Assembly: GCA_030038035.1 (NCBI GenBank) | Contig: JASHPP010000398.1 | Coordinates: 1 to 10,543 of the forward strand | Direction: 5' to 3' | From: Trebonia sp. | GTDB taxonomy: Bacteria; Actinomycetota; Actinomycetes; Streptosporangiales; Streptosporangiaceae | Length of the DNA stretch: 10,543 nt | Shown here: in pieces, positions 1-6,278 of the stretch | Layout: each line of letters begins with the position of its first letter | Position numbering within the stretch: the stretch's first letter is position 1 | Program-made: the position numbers and the translations under genes | The notes under the pieces: model-generated | The model's input: the letters and a program-made list of their open reading frames with translations, nothing else | Databases searched by the model: none | Told to the model about the DNA's origin: nothing

Positions 1-983
1 GTCCCGCCACATCCCGCACCCGGACCCGCACCCGCGGCTAATGCGCCGCCGCGCGGCTCTCCGGCGGGCGACTCGCGGGGGGCGGGTGCCTTGGCGGGCT
101 GCCCCATGACCTGCGGAGAATGCTGGGCCGTGATGATGATCCCCGCGATCATCACCAGGATCGATGTCACCTCGCCCCCGATCGCCGCCGGGCTTGAGCG
201 CACTAGCACGTTCAGCCATACGATGCCGAGGGCGATCGAGATGACCGGGTCGGCCGCCGTGATGATCGCCTGCACTGGCGCAAGGAACGTGCCCTGCTGG
301 AAGGCGTCCTGGTTGAGCAGGTACCCGAGCGGGCCGACCACGAGCAGGATATAGATCGGCCAGTCGCTGAAGAGCCTGCCAGGCCCGTGGCCGACTTCTG
401 ACGTCACGAGCTTGATCGAGAAGGCGGCGACCCCGTAGCAGACGCCGCAGGCCAGCGCCGTCGCGAGCGGCCGCATCTTCGGGCTCCTCGCGGCCAGGAG
501 CAGGCACCCGCCCACGGTCACGGCGAGGGCGATCATCAGCGGCGGGAAGGTGGCGAAGCTGGCGTGGGTGCTGCCGCCGGACGGCCGCCCGATCGCGAGG
601 AATCCGGCCACCCCGGCCGCGGTCGCGGCCACTCCGCCGATCATCACCAGGTCCGCGCGCGGGCCCCCGGGGCGGGGCGTATGCGCCCGCAGGCGCAGCT
701 GCCAGGAGATCAGCACGGCGAAGATCAGGTCAAGGACCAGGAGCGGCTGCACCAGCGCCAGGCTGCCGAAACTGAGCGCGACGATCTGCAGCGCGAAACC
801 CACGATGTTCGCGACGATGGCGAGCAGCCACAGCGGCTGGCGGATCAGCTCAACGAAGATCCGCGGCGACAGTGACCGTGTAGTCTCGACTCGCTTCGTG
901 CTGCGCTGATCCGCGACCGACGCTATCCCCAGAAACAGCGCGGACACGACCGCGGCCGCGATGGCGATCAGCGAGGAGGACAT
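1..983 (-). CDS. DMT-superfamily (EamA/NIPA-like) membrane transporter, 3' end cut by the window edge
   Basis: A reading frame starts at ATG 983 and stays open for 327 codons to base 1, so the C-terminus lies outside the window. The product is almost entirely hydrophobic helices: about residues 4-24, 51-71, 75-96, 112-132, 147-165, 174-192, 208-224, 235-262 and 272-286. The segment around residues 48-96 (RQPLWLLAIVANIVGFALQ, then a VQPLLVL motif) looks like actinobacterial DMT-family proteins related to EamA and NIPA transporters, which move metabolites, drugs or cations across the plasma membrane. After residue 287 comes a Pro/Ala/Gly-rich tail, probably cytosolic. Codon 315 is TTA (bases 41-39), the only in-frame TTA I found in the operon. 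The start lies 4 bases after the stop of the preceding gene, so translation is probably coupled. The substrate cannot be read from the sequence; the operon context suggests a link to hopanoid lipids or their precursors (inference). Confidence 0.82.
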   Translation of the reverse strand, partial: MSSSLIAIAAAVVSALFLGIASVADQRSTKRVETTRSLSPRIFVELIRQPLWLLAIVANIVGFALQIVALSFGSLALVQPLLVLDLIFAVLISWQLRLRAHTPRPGGPRADLVMIGGVAATAAGVAGFLAIGRPSGGSTHASFATFPPLMIALAVTVGGCLLLAARSPKMRPLATALACGVCYGVAAFSIKLVTSEVGHGPGRLFSDWPIYILLVVGPLGYLLNQDAFQQGTFLAPVQAIITAADPVISIALGIVWLNVLVRSSPAAIGGEVTSILVMIAGIIITAQHSPQVMGQPAKAPAPRESPAGEPRGGALAAGAGPGAGCGG

Positions 984-987
984 GCCG

Positions 988-1707
988 CTACCCGCCGGTG
1001 TGCTCTGCCGGGTCCGGTTTCCTGGTGGCGCCGGGTGGCGCGGGCGGGGGAGGCAGGCCGGCAGCGGGCCCGAAGCACAGCCCGATGCCCAGCTTGCGCA
1101 GTTCGGACCGCAGCCACACGGTGGAGGCGCCGATCCCTGCGACGATGAGCACGACTGTCGTGACCGCCCAGACCAGGATGTACGTGCCGGTGGGCACGGT
1201 CGCGAGCAACGCCCCCAGGCAGGCGGCAAGCAGCAGGAAGACGGCGGCCCACAGCATCGTGATGTGCTGGAAGAAGGGACGCAGGCACTGCTGGTAGCGG
1301 GCTGGACAGCGCAGCCCGATCACCTCGGCCGCCAGCTTGGACGCCAGCGGGCTGTCCCCCCGCGCCGAACGGGCGAACACGATGCCCAGGCCGAGATTCG
1401 CCAGCGGGAAGTGCACAAGGAAGATCCACAGATTGCCGGTGCCGACCGCGACGATGGCCTGGACGGTCAGCACGATCAGGGCGATCGCGATCAGGCCAGG
1501 AACAGACCCGGTGGCGAGCTTGCGGATGACCGCGGTGATCCAGATCGCGGCCAGCATCGCGAGCACCCCCGCATCGCGCCCCCAGAGCCACGCGGCCAGG
1601 ACGTAGGCGCCTAGCGGAAGCCCGAAGGATTCGGCCAGGTTCCACCCGGTGGTGCGCAGGAGCAGCGCCGGCCGCGGCAGCTCCAGGGTCGCGGGCGTGT
1701 CCGCCAC
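988..1707 (-). CDS. VC0807-like multi-pass membrane protein of unknown function
   Basis: This 239-residue protein begins at GTG 1707 and ends at TAG 990-988. It has about six hydrophobic helices, near residues 25-42, 46-62, 68-89, 93-112, 148-169 and 174-196. A short polar loop (about 113-147) lies in the middle, and the C-terminal tail is Pro-rich (218-239). The N-terminal pattern NLAESFGLPLGAYVLAAWLW and the 3+3 helix layout resemble the VC0807 family, which is distantly like intracellular septation protein A; its biochemical role is unknown. A competing frame starting at GTG 1741 overlaps the hpnR stop but gives an Arg/Ala-rich non-membrane product and is rejected. The gene lies 30 bases after hpnR and 4 bases before the DMT transporter. 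Its place in a hopanoid-tailoring operon suggests a role in lipid movement or membrane organisation, which is inference only. Confidence 0.8.
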   Translation of the reverse strand: MADTPATLELPRPALLLRTTGWNLAESFGLPLGAYVLAAWLWGRDAGVLAMLAAIWITAVIRKLATGSVPGLIAIALIVLTVQAIVAVGTGNLWIFLVHFPLANLGLGIVFARSARGDSPLASKLAAEVIGLRCPARYQQCLRPFFQHITMLWAAVFLLLAACLGALLATVPTGTYILVWAVTTVVLIVAGIGASTVWLRSELRKLGIGLCFGPAAGLPPPPAPPGATRKPDPAEHTGG

Positions 1708-1737
1708 TAGCGGGGGCGCCTGCCCGCCGGGACCACG

Positions 1738-3225
1738 TCACGGTGCGGGCGCGCGCCGCGCGGGTGCATGGATGAACAACTCCTTCCGGCCCGGCGCCGC
1801 CACGGGCTTGTCCGCCGGCGGCGGCAGCAGGTACCGGGCCTGTCTCAAGTGCTCAGCGTACTGTCGGTCAGCGTTGTATACCCGGTCGAACTTCCATATC
1901 ATCCTGGCGAAGTTGGCCTGCCCTCGCAGCAGCTGGCGGGCGATGATCCCGCTGGTCTTGGCCAGTGCGGCCACCCCCAGGTGCTTGCGGGCCAGCACCG
2001 TCTGGGTCTTGACGAGCTCCTCGTAGAAGCGGTGCAGCGGCAGCCGGGTGGGGAGCACCGCGTGCTGGACGTCGAACAGCCGGTAGTCCAGCGTGGTCAG
2101 GCGGCGTGCTTCGGTTAGCCATGTCTCCGTACCGGGGTAGGGGGTCTGGACGGTGATATTGACGATCTCGGGGACGCTCATCGCCCACTCGCGCACGAAC
2201 GCGAAGCGCGCCTCGTCCCAGTCCGGGTCGGCGATGATGTTGATCGCGACGGACAGGCCCATGGAGCGGGCGATTTCCAGCGCCTTGTTGTTGACCTTGG
2301 GCGTGGTGCGCTTGCGGAAGGCCTTCAGCCCCTCCTCATCCAGCGCCTCCAGGCCGAGGAACATGTAGTTCAGCCCGAGCCGCCGCCAGCGGCGGAACAC
2401 CTCCTCGTTGCGGATCAGCACGTCGCAGCGGGTTTCCAGGTAGTACTGCTTGCTGACGCGGCGCCGCTCAAGCTGCCTGGCGATCTCGTCACCTTCATCG
2501 GCCTTGATGAAGGCCACGTCGTCGACGATGAACACGCCCGGCTCCTTGATGCGGGACATGTCCTCGGCGGCGGCGGCCGGCGACAGCCTGCGGTAGCTGC
2601 GGCCGTAGAAGGTCCATGCGCTGCAGAACGAGCAGTCCCACGGGCACCCGCGGGTGAACTCGATGGAGGCAGCCGGGTCCATCACCCCGATGAAGTACTT
2701 CCGGCGGTGGGCGCCCAGGTGCCGGGCCGGAAGGTGATCGTCGAGGCTTGGCACCAGCCTGGGGGCAGGCCCCGCCCCCGCACGGGTGACCGCTCCGGGC
2801 ACCTCGGCCAGCGCCCGGTCCGCGGCCGCGGCGATGAGCGCGGGTGCCCCGGTCTCACCCTCACCCTTGAGGACGACGTCGATGGCCCCTTCCGCCTGCG
2901 CGAGGACATGCTCGGCCACGAACGAGACGCTGTGGCCGCCCGCGAACACGAGGCAGCCTGGCAGCACGGTCTTGATCCACTTGGCCAGGTCGGTGACCTC
3001 GGGCACGTTGGCCAGGTAGTTCAGGCTGAACCCCACCGCCTGCGGCCGGAACTGCGTCAGCTGGCCCGCGAGCTCGGCCTTGCGGCTCACCTGCAGGTCG
3101 ATCAGCCGCACGTCATGGCCGTCGGCCAGCAGGGCCGCCGCCACCCGCTCGAGGCCGAGCGGCTCAAGCCGCAAGAAGATCTCCGAATACATCAGCGCGC
3201 TGGGATGGACGAGCAGGACACGCAT
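1738..3225 (-). CDS. hpnR: Hopanoid C-3 methylase HpnR (B12-binding radical SAM)
   Basis: The 495-residue length is close to known HpnR proteins. These enzymes use S-adenosylmethionine and cobalamin to methylate C-3 of the hopanoid A ring, giving 3-methylhopanoids. Residues 1-135 form the cobalamin-binding-like domain (PSALMYSEIFLRLEPLGLER, then LIDLQV and FAGGHSVSF). The radical SAM core follows, with its CxxxCxxC iron-sulfur motif at C194, C198 and C201 inside IEFTRGCPWDCSFCSAW, followed by FYGRSYR. Later HpnR-like landmarks are IVDDVAFI, YYLETRCDVL, TPYPGTETW and QHAVLPTRLPL. These blocks match my memory of the Methylococcus protein closely, including the C-terminal LFIH stretch. ATG 3225 shares one base with the hpnJ stop (TGATG), a coupled arrangement. 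The nearby HpnJ and glycosyltransferase show that the substrate is probably an extended, glycosylated hopanoid, though the order of reactions is unknown. Confidence 0.93.
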   Translation of the reverse strand: MRVLLVHPSALMYSEIFLRLEPLGLERVAAALLADGHDVRLIDLQVSRKAELAGQLTQFRPQAVGFSLNYLANVPEVTDLAKWIKTVLPGCLVFAGGHSVSFVAEHVLAQAEGAIDVVLKGEGETGAPALIAAAADRALAEVPGAVTRAGAGPAPRLVPSLDDHLPARHLGAHRRKYFIGVMDPAASIEFTRGCPWDCSFCSAWTFYGRSYRRLSPAAAAEDMSRIKEPGVFIVDDVAFIKADEGDEIARQLERRRVSKQYYLETRCDVLIRNEEVFRRWRRLGLNYMFLGLEALDEEGLKAFRKRTTPKVNNKALEIARSMGLSVAINIIADPDWDEARFAFVREWAMSVPEIVNITVQTPYPGTETWLTEARRLTTLDYRLFDVQHAVLPTRLPLHRFYEELVKTQTVLARKHLGVAALAKTSGIIARQLLRGQANFARMIWKFDRVYNADRQYAEHLRQARYLLPPPADKPVAAPGRKELFIHAPARRAPAP

Positions 3226-4667
3226 CAGGCTGGCTTTCTCGTGCGGGCACGGCGGTTGAGGAACCGCACGAACTCGGTGCCCTCGCGCAGCCGCCTGGCG
3301 GTCATGTCAGGCTGGCGCAGGAGTTCGGCGGACATCTCGGCGATCTTCCCGGCCCGGAAATAGAACCGTTTGTAGAAGGCGTCCACCGACTCAAGGATCT
3401 CGGTGTGGCCCAGGTGCGGATAGGATAGCGCGGCCAGCTGGGTGCCGTCCTGGCTGACCAGCGTGGCCCCGTCCGCGTCCTCGGGAAGCCAGCCGTTCTC
3501 CCTGGCCTGCCGGTACAGCTCGGTGCCCGGGTAGGGCGCCGCGACGGAAACCTGGATGCTGTGCGGGTTGACGTCCCTGGCGAAGCGGATCGTCTCCTGG
3601 ATCGTCTCTTTGGTCTCCCCGGGCAGGCCGAGGATGAACGTGCCGTGCACCGTGATCCCCAGCTCCCGGCAGTCAGCGGCGAACCGGCGGGCCCGCTCGA
3701 CGCGCAGGCCCTTCTTGATGTTGATCAGGATCTGCTGGCTGCCGGACTCGTAGCCGACCAGCAGGAGCCGCAGCCCGTTGTCCCGCAGCGCCTGCAGGGT
3801 CTCGCGCGGCACGTTGGCCTTGGCGTTGCATGACCAGGTGATGCCCAGGCGGGCGAGCCCCGTGGCGATCGCCTCCGCCCGGCCGCGGTCATCGGTGAAC
3901 GTGTCGTCGTCGAAAAACAGCTCCTTCATCTGCGGGAACAGCTCCCGGGCGAGCGCGGCTTCTGCCAGCACGCTGGCCACGCTGCGGGTCCGGTACCTGT
4001 GGCCGCCGACGGTCTGCGGCCACAGGCAGAACGTGCACCTGGACCGGCATCCCCGCCCGGTGTAGAGCGACAGGTACGGGTGCAGGAGATACCCGATGTA
4101 GTAGTCCTCCACGCGCAGATCCCGCTTGTAGACCGGGGTCACGAACGGCAGCAGGTCCATGTCCTCCAGGATCTCCCGGTCGGGGTTGTGCACGACCGTG
4201 CCGCCCCGGTCCCGGTAGCTGATGCCGTCCACGCAGGGGAGCGGTCGCCCCTCGGCCACCTCGGCGATCGTGAAGTCGAATTCCTCCCTGGCGACGAAGT
4301 CGATGGCCGCAGAGGCCTGCAGCGACTCCTCGGGCTGCACGGCGACCTTGGGTCCGACGAAGCCGACCGTCAGGTCGCCGTTCTCGGCCTTGAGCGCTTC
4401 CGCCACCCGGACATCGCCTGTGAAGGTGGGCGAGCTTGTGTGCACCACCGCGAGGTCGTGGTGGCGGGCCAGCGGAAGGATGTCGGTGAGGGCCAGGCCG
4501 GCCGGCGGGGCATCCACGAGCTTGCTGCCGGGAACCAGGGCGGCGGGCTGGGCCAGCCAGGTCGGGTACCAGTACGACCTGATCTCCCGCCTGGCCTGGT
4601 ACCTGGCGCCGGCCCCGCCGTCGAAGCCCGCGTAGGACGGCGGGTTGAGGAAGAGGGTGCGCATCAT
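3225..4667 (-). CDS. hpnJ: Hopanoid radical SAM protein HpnJ (bacteriohopanetetrol cyclitol ether formation)
   Basis: This 480-residue protein has the full HpnJ layout. Its N-terminus reads TLFLNPPSYAGFDGGAG, then ARYQARREIRSYWYPTWLA and LVDAPPAG. An N-terminal B12-binding-like fold covers residues 1-140. The radical SAM motif CxxxCxxC is at C207, C211 and C214 (GRGCRSRCTFCLWPQT), followed by FFDDDTF, LLVGYESG, FILGLPGET and APYPGTELY. In known pathways HpnI glycosylates bacteriohopanetetrol, HpnK deacetylates the sugar, and HpnJ contracts the ring to the cyclitol ether. Assignment of HpnJ to that step rests on genetic work in Burkholderia. ATG 4667 is chosen because AAAGGG lies 8 bases upstream; a second ATG follows directly. 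The gene starts 13 bases after the glycosyltransferase stop and overlaps hpnR by one base. The family call is firm; the exact product in this organism is inferred. Confidence 0.92.
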   Translation of the reverse strand: MMRTLFLNPPSYAGFDGGAGARYQARREIRSYWYPTWLAQPAALVPGSKLVDAPPAGLALTDILPLARHHDLAVVHTSSPTFTGDVRVAEALKAENGDLTVGFVGPKVAVQPEESLQASAAIDFVAREEFDFTIAEVAEGRPLPCVDGISYRDRGGTVVHNPDREILEDMDLLPFVTPVYKRDLRVEDYYIGYLLHPYLSLYTGRGCRSRCTFCLWPQTVGGHRYRTRSVASVLAEAALARELFPQMKELFFDDDTFTDDRGRAEAIATGLARLGITWSCNAKANVPRETLQALRDNGLRLLLVGYESGSQQILINIKKGLRVERARRFAADCRELGITVHGTFILGLPGETKETIQETIRFARDVNPHSIQVSVAAPYPGTELYRQARENGWLPEDADGATLVSQDGTQLAALSYPHLGHTEILESVDAFYKRFYFRAGKIAEMSAELLRQPDMTARRLREGTEFVRFLNRRARTRKPA

Positions 4668-4680
4668 GCGACTGGCCCTT

Positions 4681-5859
4681 TCATGGCGTCAGCCCAAGGG
4701 GCGAGGTGGATGAACGACCGCCGCCAGCGACGGCGGTGGCCGGCTCTGGCGCCCCCGGGCCGTCCAGGCGCAGGTCCAGGCCGATCTGCCCGAGGGCGGC
4801 CGCGAAGGCGAGGTCCCAGCGTGACGGAGGGCTCGGCGGCAAGGCCGGGGCGGCCTGGTCACGCAGGGCCAGCACGCTGGCGGTAACCCCGCCGGGGGTT
4901 GCCACGCACGCGTGGGCCCGCCCCAGTTCCAGTTCGTGCAGCAGGTTGTCCCTGCCGTGACCAGGCATAAGGTCAAGCAGCAGCAGCTGGCGCCCCACCG
5001 CGCGGGCCTCGCCGCAGGTGTTGGCACCGGGCAGCGACACGACGACGTCGGCGGCGGCCATCAGCTCGGGCACGCGGTCGGTGAAACCGAACGGCGTGAC
5101 CCGGGCTGTCCGCACGGCCAGTTCCCGCAGCCGTAGCTCGGTCTTGCGGTCCCGGCCCGCGACGGCGAGCACGTGCACCCCCGCGGCGGCCAGCGCCGAC
5201 ACGCTGTCCACCAGTGGACCGAATCCCCACCCGCTGTCGATGACAAGCACGCAGAAGCCGTCCAGCGGGACGCCAAGCGCGCCCCTTGCCTGATCCCGGG
5301 ATGGGGCGGCGTAGAACTGCGGCCGCACCGGCGGCGGCACTACCGCTACCGGTGCCCGTGGCCAGTAGCGCCGAACGCACGCCGCGGCCGCGCCGGAGGT
5401 CACCAGGAACAGATCCGTTCCCTCCGTGACCCAGAGCCGGTGCACGGCCACGTCCGTGCACAGCACGACCGTGCGCAGTCCCGGGTTCTCCGTCTTGAGC
5501 CTGGCGGCTGCCGAGGCGCCCGTGGCGAACACGCTGAGCACGACGTCAGCCGGCCGCCGGTCCAGTTCGGCCCGCAGGGCGGGCACGAGCTTGGCCGTTG
5601 ATGCCCGGTCCATGCGATCGGCGAGCCGGCTTCCCGTCCGCAGGTGCGCGAAATGGAGTCCGTCGTAAAGGCCTGGGATGGCGACTAGACGGTTGAACAC
5701 GCACATCCCCACGCCGCCGCTCACGGGACCGAGCAGGGACAGGCTGTCCAGCCGGCGCGTCCGCCATCCCGACCGCTCGAACACGTCGGTGCAACAGCGG
5801 GCCATCATTTCGTGGCCGAGCCCCAGCGGCCCGGCCAGCAGTACGGCGTCCGCTGTCAC
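4681..5859 (-). CDS. GT28/MGDG-synthase-like lipid glycosyltransferase
   Basis: This 392-residue protein has the two-domain GT-B shape of monogalactosyldiacylglycerol synthase and MurG relatives. The N-terminal acceptor-side domain opens with VLLAGPLGLGHE (GH at residues 15-16), the usual glycine-histidine loop, and continues with VVLCTDVAVHRLWVTEGTDL (131-150). The linker PPPVRPQF is at 175-182. In the C-terminal donor domain, DSGWGFG is at 208-214 and FGFTDRVPELMAAADVVVS at 257-275. SLPGANTCGEA (275-285) stands where relatives have a KPGG-type loop, and DLMPGHGRDN is at 296-305. No signal peptide or membrane helix is seen, which fits a peripheral enzyme at the inner membrane face. Start GTG 5859 keeps the whole first beta strand; its Shine-Dalgarno site is poor. 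Placed directly before hpnJ, it may glycosylate bacteriohopanetetrol in place of HpnI, a GT2-type enzyme (inference). Glycolipid synthesis on diacylglycerol is the alternative. Confidence 0.83.
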   Translation of the reverse strand: MTADAVLLAGPLGLGHEMMARCCTDVFERSGWRTRRLDSLSLLGPVSGGVGMCVFNRLVAIPGLYDGLHFAHLRTGSRLADRMDRASTAKLVPALRAELDRRPADVVLSVFATGASAAARLKTENPGLRTVVLCTDVAVHRLWVTEGTDLFLVTSGAAAACVRRYWPRAPVAVVPPPVRPQFYAAPSRDQARGALGVPLDGFCVLVIDSGWGFGPLVDSVSALAAAGVHVLAVAGRDRKTELRLRELAVRTARVTPFGFTDRVPELMAAADVVVSLPGANTCGEARAVGRQLLLLDLMPGHGRDNLLHELELGRAHACVATPGGVTASVLALRDQAAPALPPSPPSRWDLAFAAALGQIGLDLRLDGPGAPEPATAVAGGGRSSTSPLGLTP

Positions 5860-5887
5860 GTCGGCCGTGCTCAGAGCGTCGTTCGGC

Positions 5888-6004
5888 TTAACGGTGCAAT
5901 TGTTGCTCGGCCGTGTTCAGTTCCACTAGGACCCAGTCGACCAGGACGGCCAGCAGGCAGGCGGCGGCACCAAGTAGCAGCCCTACTCGAGCCTCTTTTC
6001 CCAT
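5888..6004 (-). CDS. 38-residue single-pass membrane microprotein, first gene of the operon
   Basis: The frame from ATG 6004 to TAA 5890-5888 encodes 38 residues: a short charged N-terminus (MGKEARVG), one hydrophobic helix at about residues 8-29, and a polar tail ending TAEQQLHR. Positive charge before the helix suggests the N-terminus is inside. A strong GGAGG lies 8 bases upstream of this ATG, the best ribosome binding site in the window. That is why I prefer it over the longer 90-residue reading from GTG 6160, whose extra N-terminus looks like random translated intergenic DNA and has no ribosome site. The stop is 28 bases before the glycosyltransferase start. I do not recognise the family. 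It could be a membrane anchor or regulator for the soluble glycosyltransferase, or a leader peptide whose translation opens the operon. Confidence 0.68.
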   Translation of the reverse strand: MGKEARVGLLLGAAACLLAVLVDWVLVELNTAEQQLHR

Positions 6005-6009
6005 GACGT

Positions 6010-6017
6010 CTCCCTCC
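6010..6017 (-). promoter_or_regulatory. Strong Shine-Dalgarno site of the microprotein gene
   Basis: On the minus strand bases 6017-6010 read GGAGGGAG, with GGAGG ending 8 bases before ATG 6004. It decides the start of the 38-residue gene and marks the entry point of translation for the operon. Confidence 0.75.
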
Positions 6018-6026
6018 ACGAAACGG

Positions 6027-6070
6027 GCCGCTGGCCGAGCAGAACCCGCCAGCGGCTGGATGGCTCCAGC
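6027..6070 (-). repeat. Overlapping inverted repeats in the operon leader (alternative hairpins)
   Basis: GCCGCTGG at 6027-6034 pairs perfectly with CCAGCGGC at 6049-6056 (14-base loop). A second pair, GCTGGA 6055-6060 with TCCAGC 6065-6070 (4-base loop), shares bases 6055-6056 with the first, so the full-length hairpins cannot both form. The first begins about ten bases upstream of the Shine-Dalgarno site. There is no run of U, so it is not a standard terminator. It may be an attenuator, an mRNA-stability element or an operator, or chance in GC-rich DNA. Confidence 0.35.
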
Positions 6071-6184
6071 TTCCCCGCGCGGCTGTCGGCTCGCGTCCTC
6101 AAAACTGGTAGTCACCGCGTAACCGATGGTCCCCTCGGAGCCGGGCCCAGGGCGGTTCACATAATGGAGTTGCCGGGGCGACTC

Positions 6185-6241
6185 TCACCGGGCTTGACGG
6201 GCTTGGTGACGAAGGCGCGCCCGGTGACGACGACGTCGCCG
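6185..6241 (+). promoter_or_regulatory. Cluster of TCACC/GGTGA half-sites upstream of the LAL gene
   Basis: TCACC occurs at 6185-6189, and its complement GGTGA at 6205-6209 and 6223-6227, with starts 20 and 18 bases apart (about two helical turns). Two of these are part of an identical octamer GGTGACGA (6205-6212 and 6223-6230). A tandem GGGCTTG (6190-6196 and 6199-6205) lies between the first two. CGGTGACG 6222-6229 and CGTCGCCG 6234-6241 form a near-perfect inverted repeat. A further TCACC lies at 6112-6116. The pattern fits a protein-binding site, possibly for the LAL regulator itself, but this is unproven. Confidence 0.3.
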
Positions 6242-6278
6242 TGGTCGCCGCCGTGCGCAGCAACGACGGGGGACAGGT

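Larger units (their letters stand above)
6005..6278. promoter_or_regulatory. Divergent intergenic region between the hopanoid operon and the LAL regulator
   Basis: These 274 bases lie between two divergent start codons and should contain the promoters of both. I found no clear sigma-70-like pair on either strand. A CATAAT hexamer at 6160-6165 on the plus strand resembles a -10 box but has no good -35 box. TTGACG at 6194-6199 resembles a -35 box but has no partner. The region has inverted repeats near the operon side and repeated TCACC/GGTGA pentamers near the regulator side, listed separately. I see no cobalamin riboswitch pattern despite the B12-type radical SAM genes downstream. Confidence 0.6.

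Noticed and set aside
968..1741. A 257-codon minus-strand frame starting at a GTG that overlaps the hpnR stop
   Set aside because: Its Arg/Ala/Gly-rich product looks like an out-of-frame reading; the overlapping 239-residue frame has clear membrane helices and family resemblance.
3999..4886. A 295-codon plus-strand frame opposite hpnJ and the glycosyltransferase
   Set aside because: It is antisense to two well-supported genes and has no domain; long antisense frames are expected at this GC content.
5888..6160. A 90-residue version of the microprotein starting at GTG 6160
   Set aside because: There is no ribosome site at 6160, the added N-terminus is low-quality sequence, and a strong GGAGG supports ATG 6004.
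6005..6278. A cobalamin riboswitch ahead of the B12-type radical SAM operon
   Set aside because: I could not find the conserved B12-box pattern or a convincing long-range fold in this stretch.
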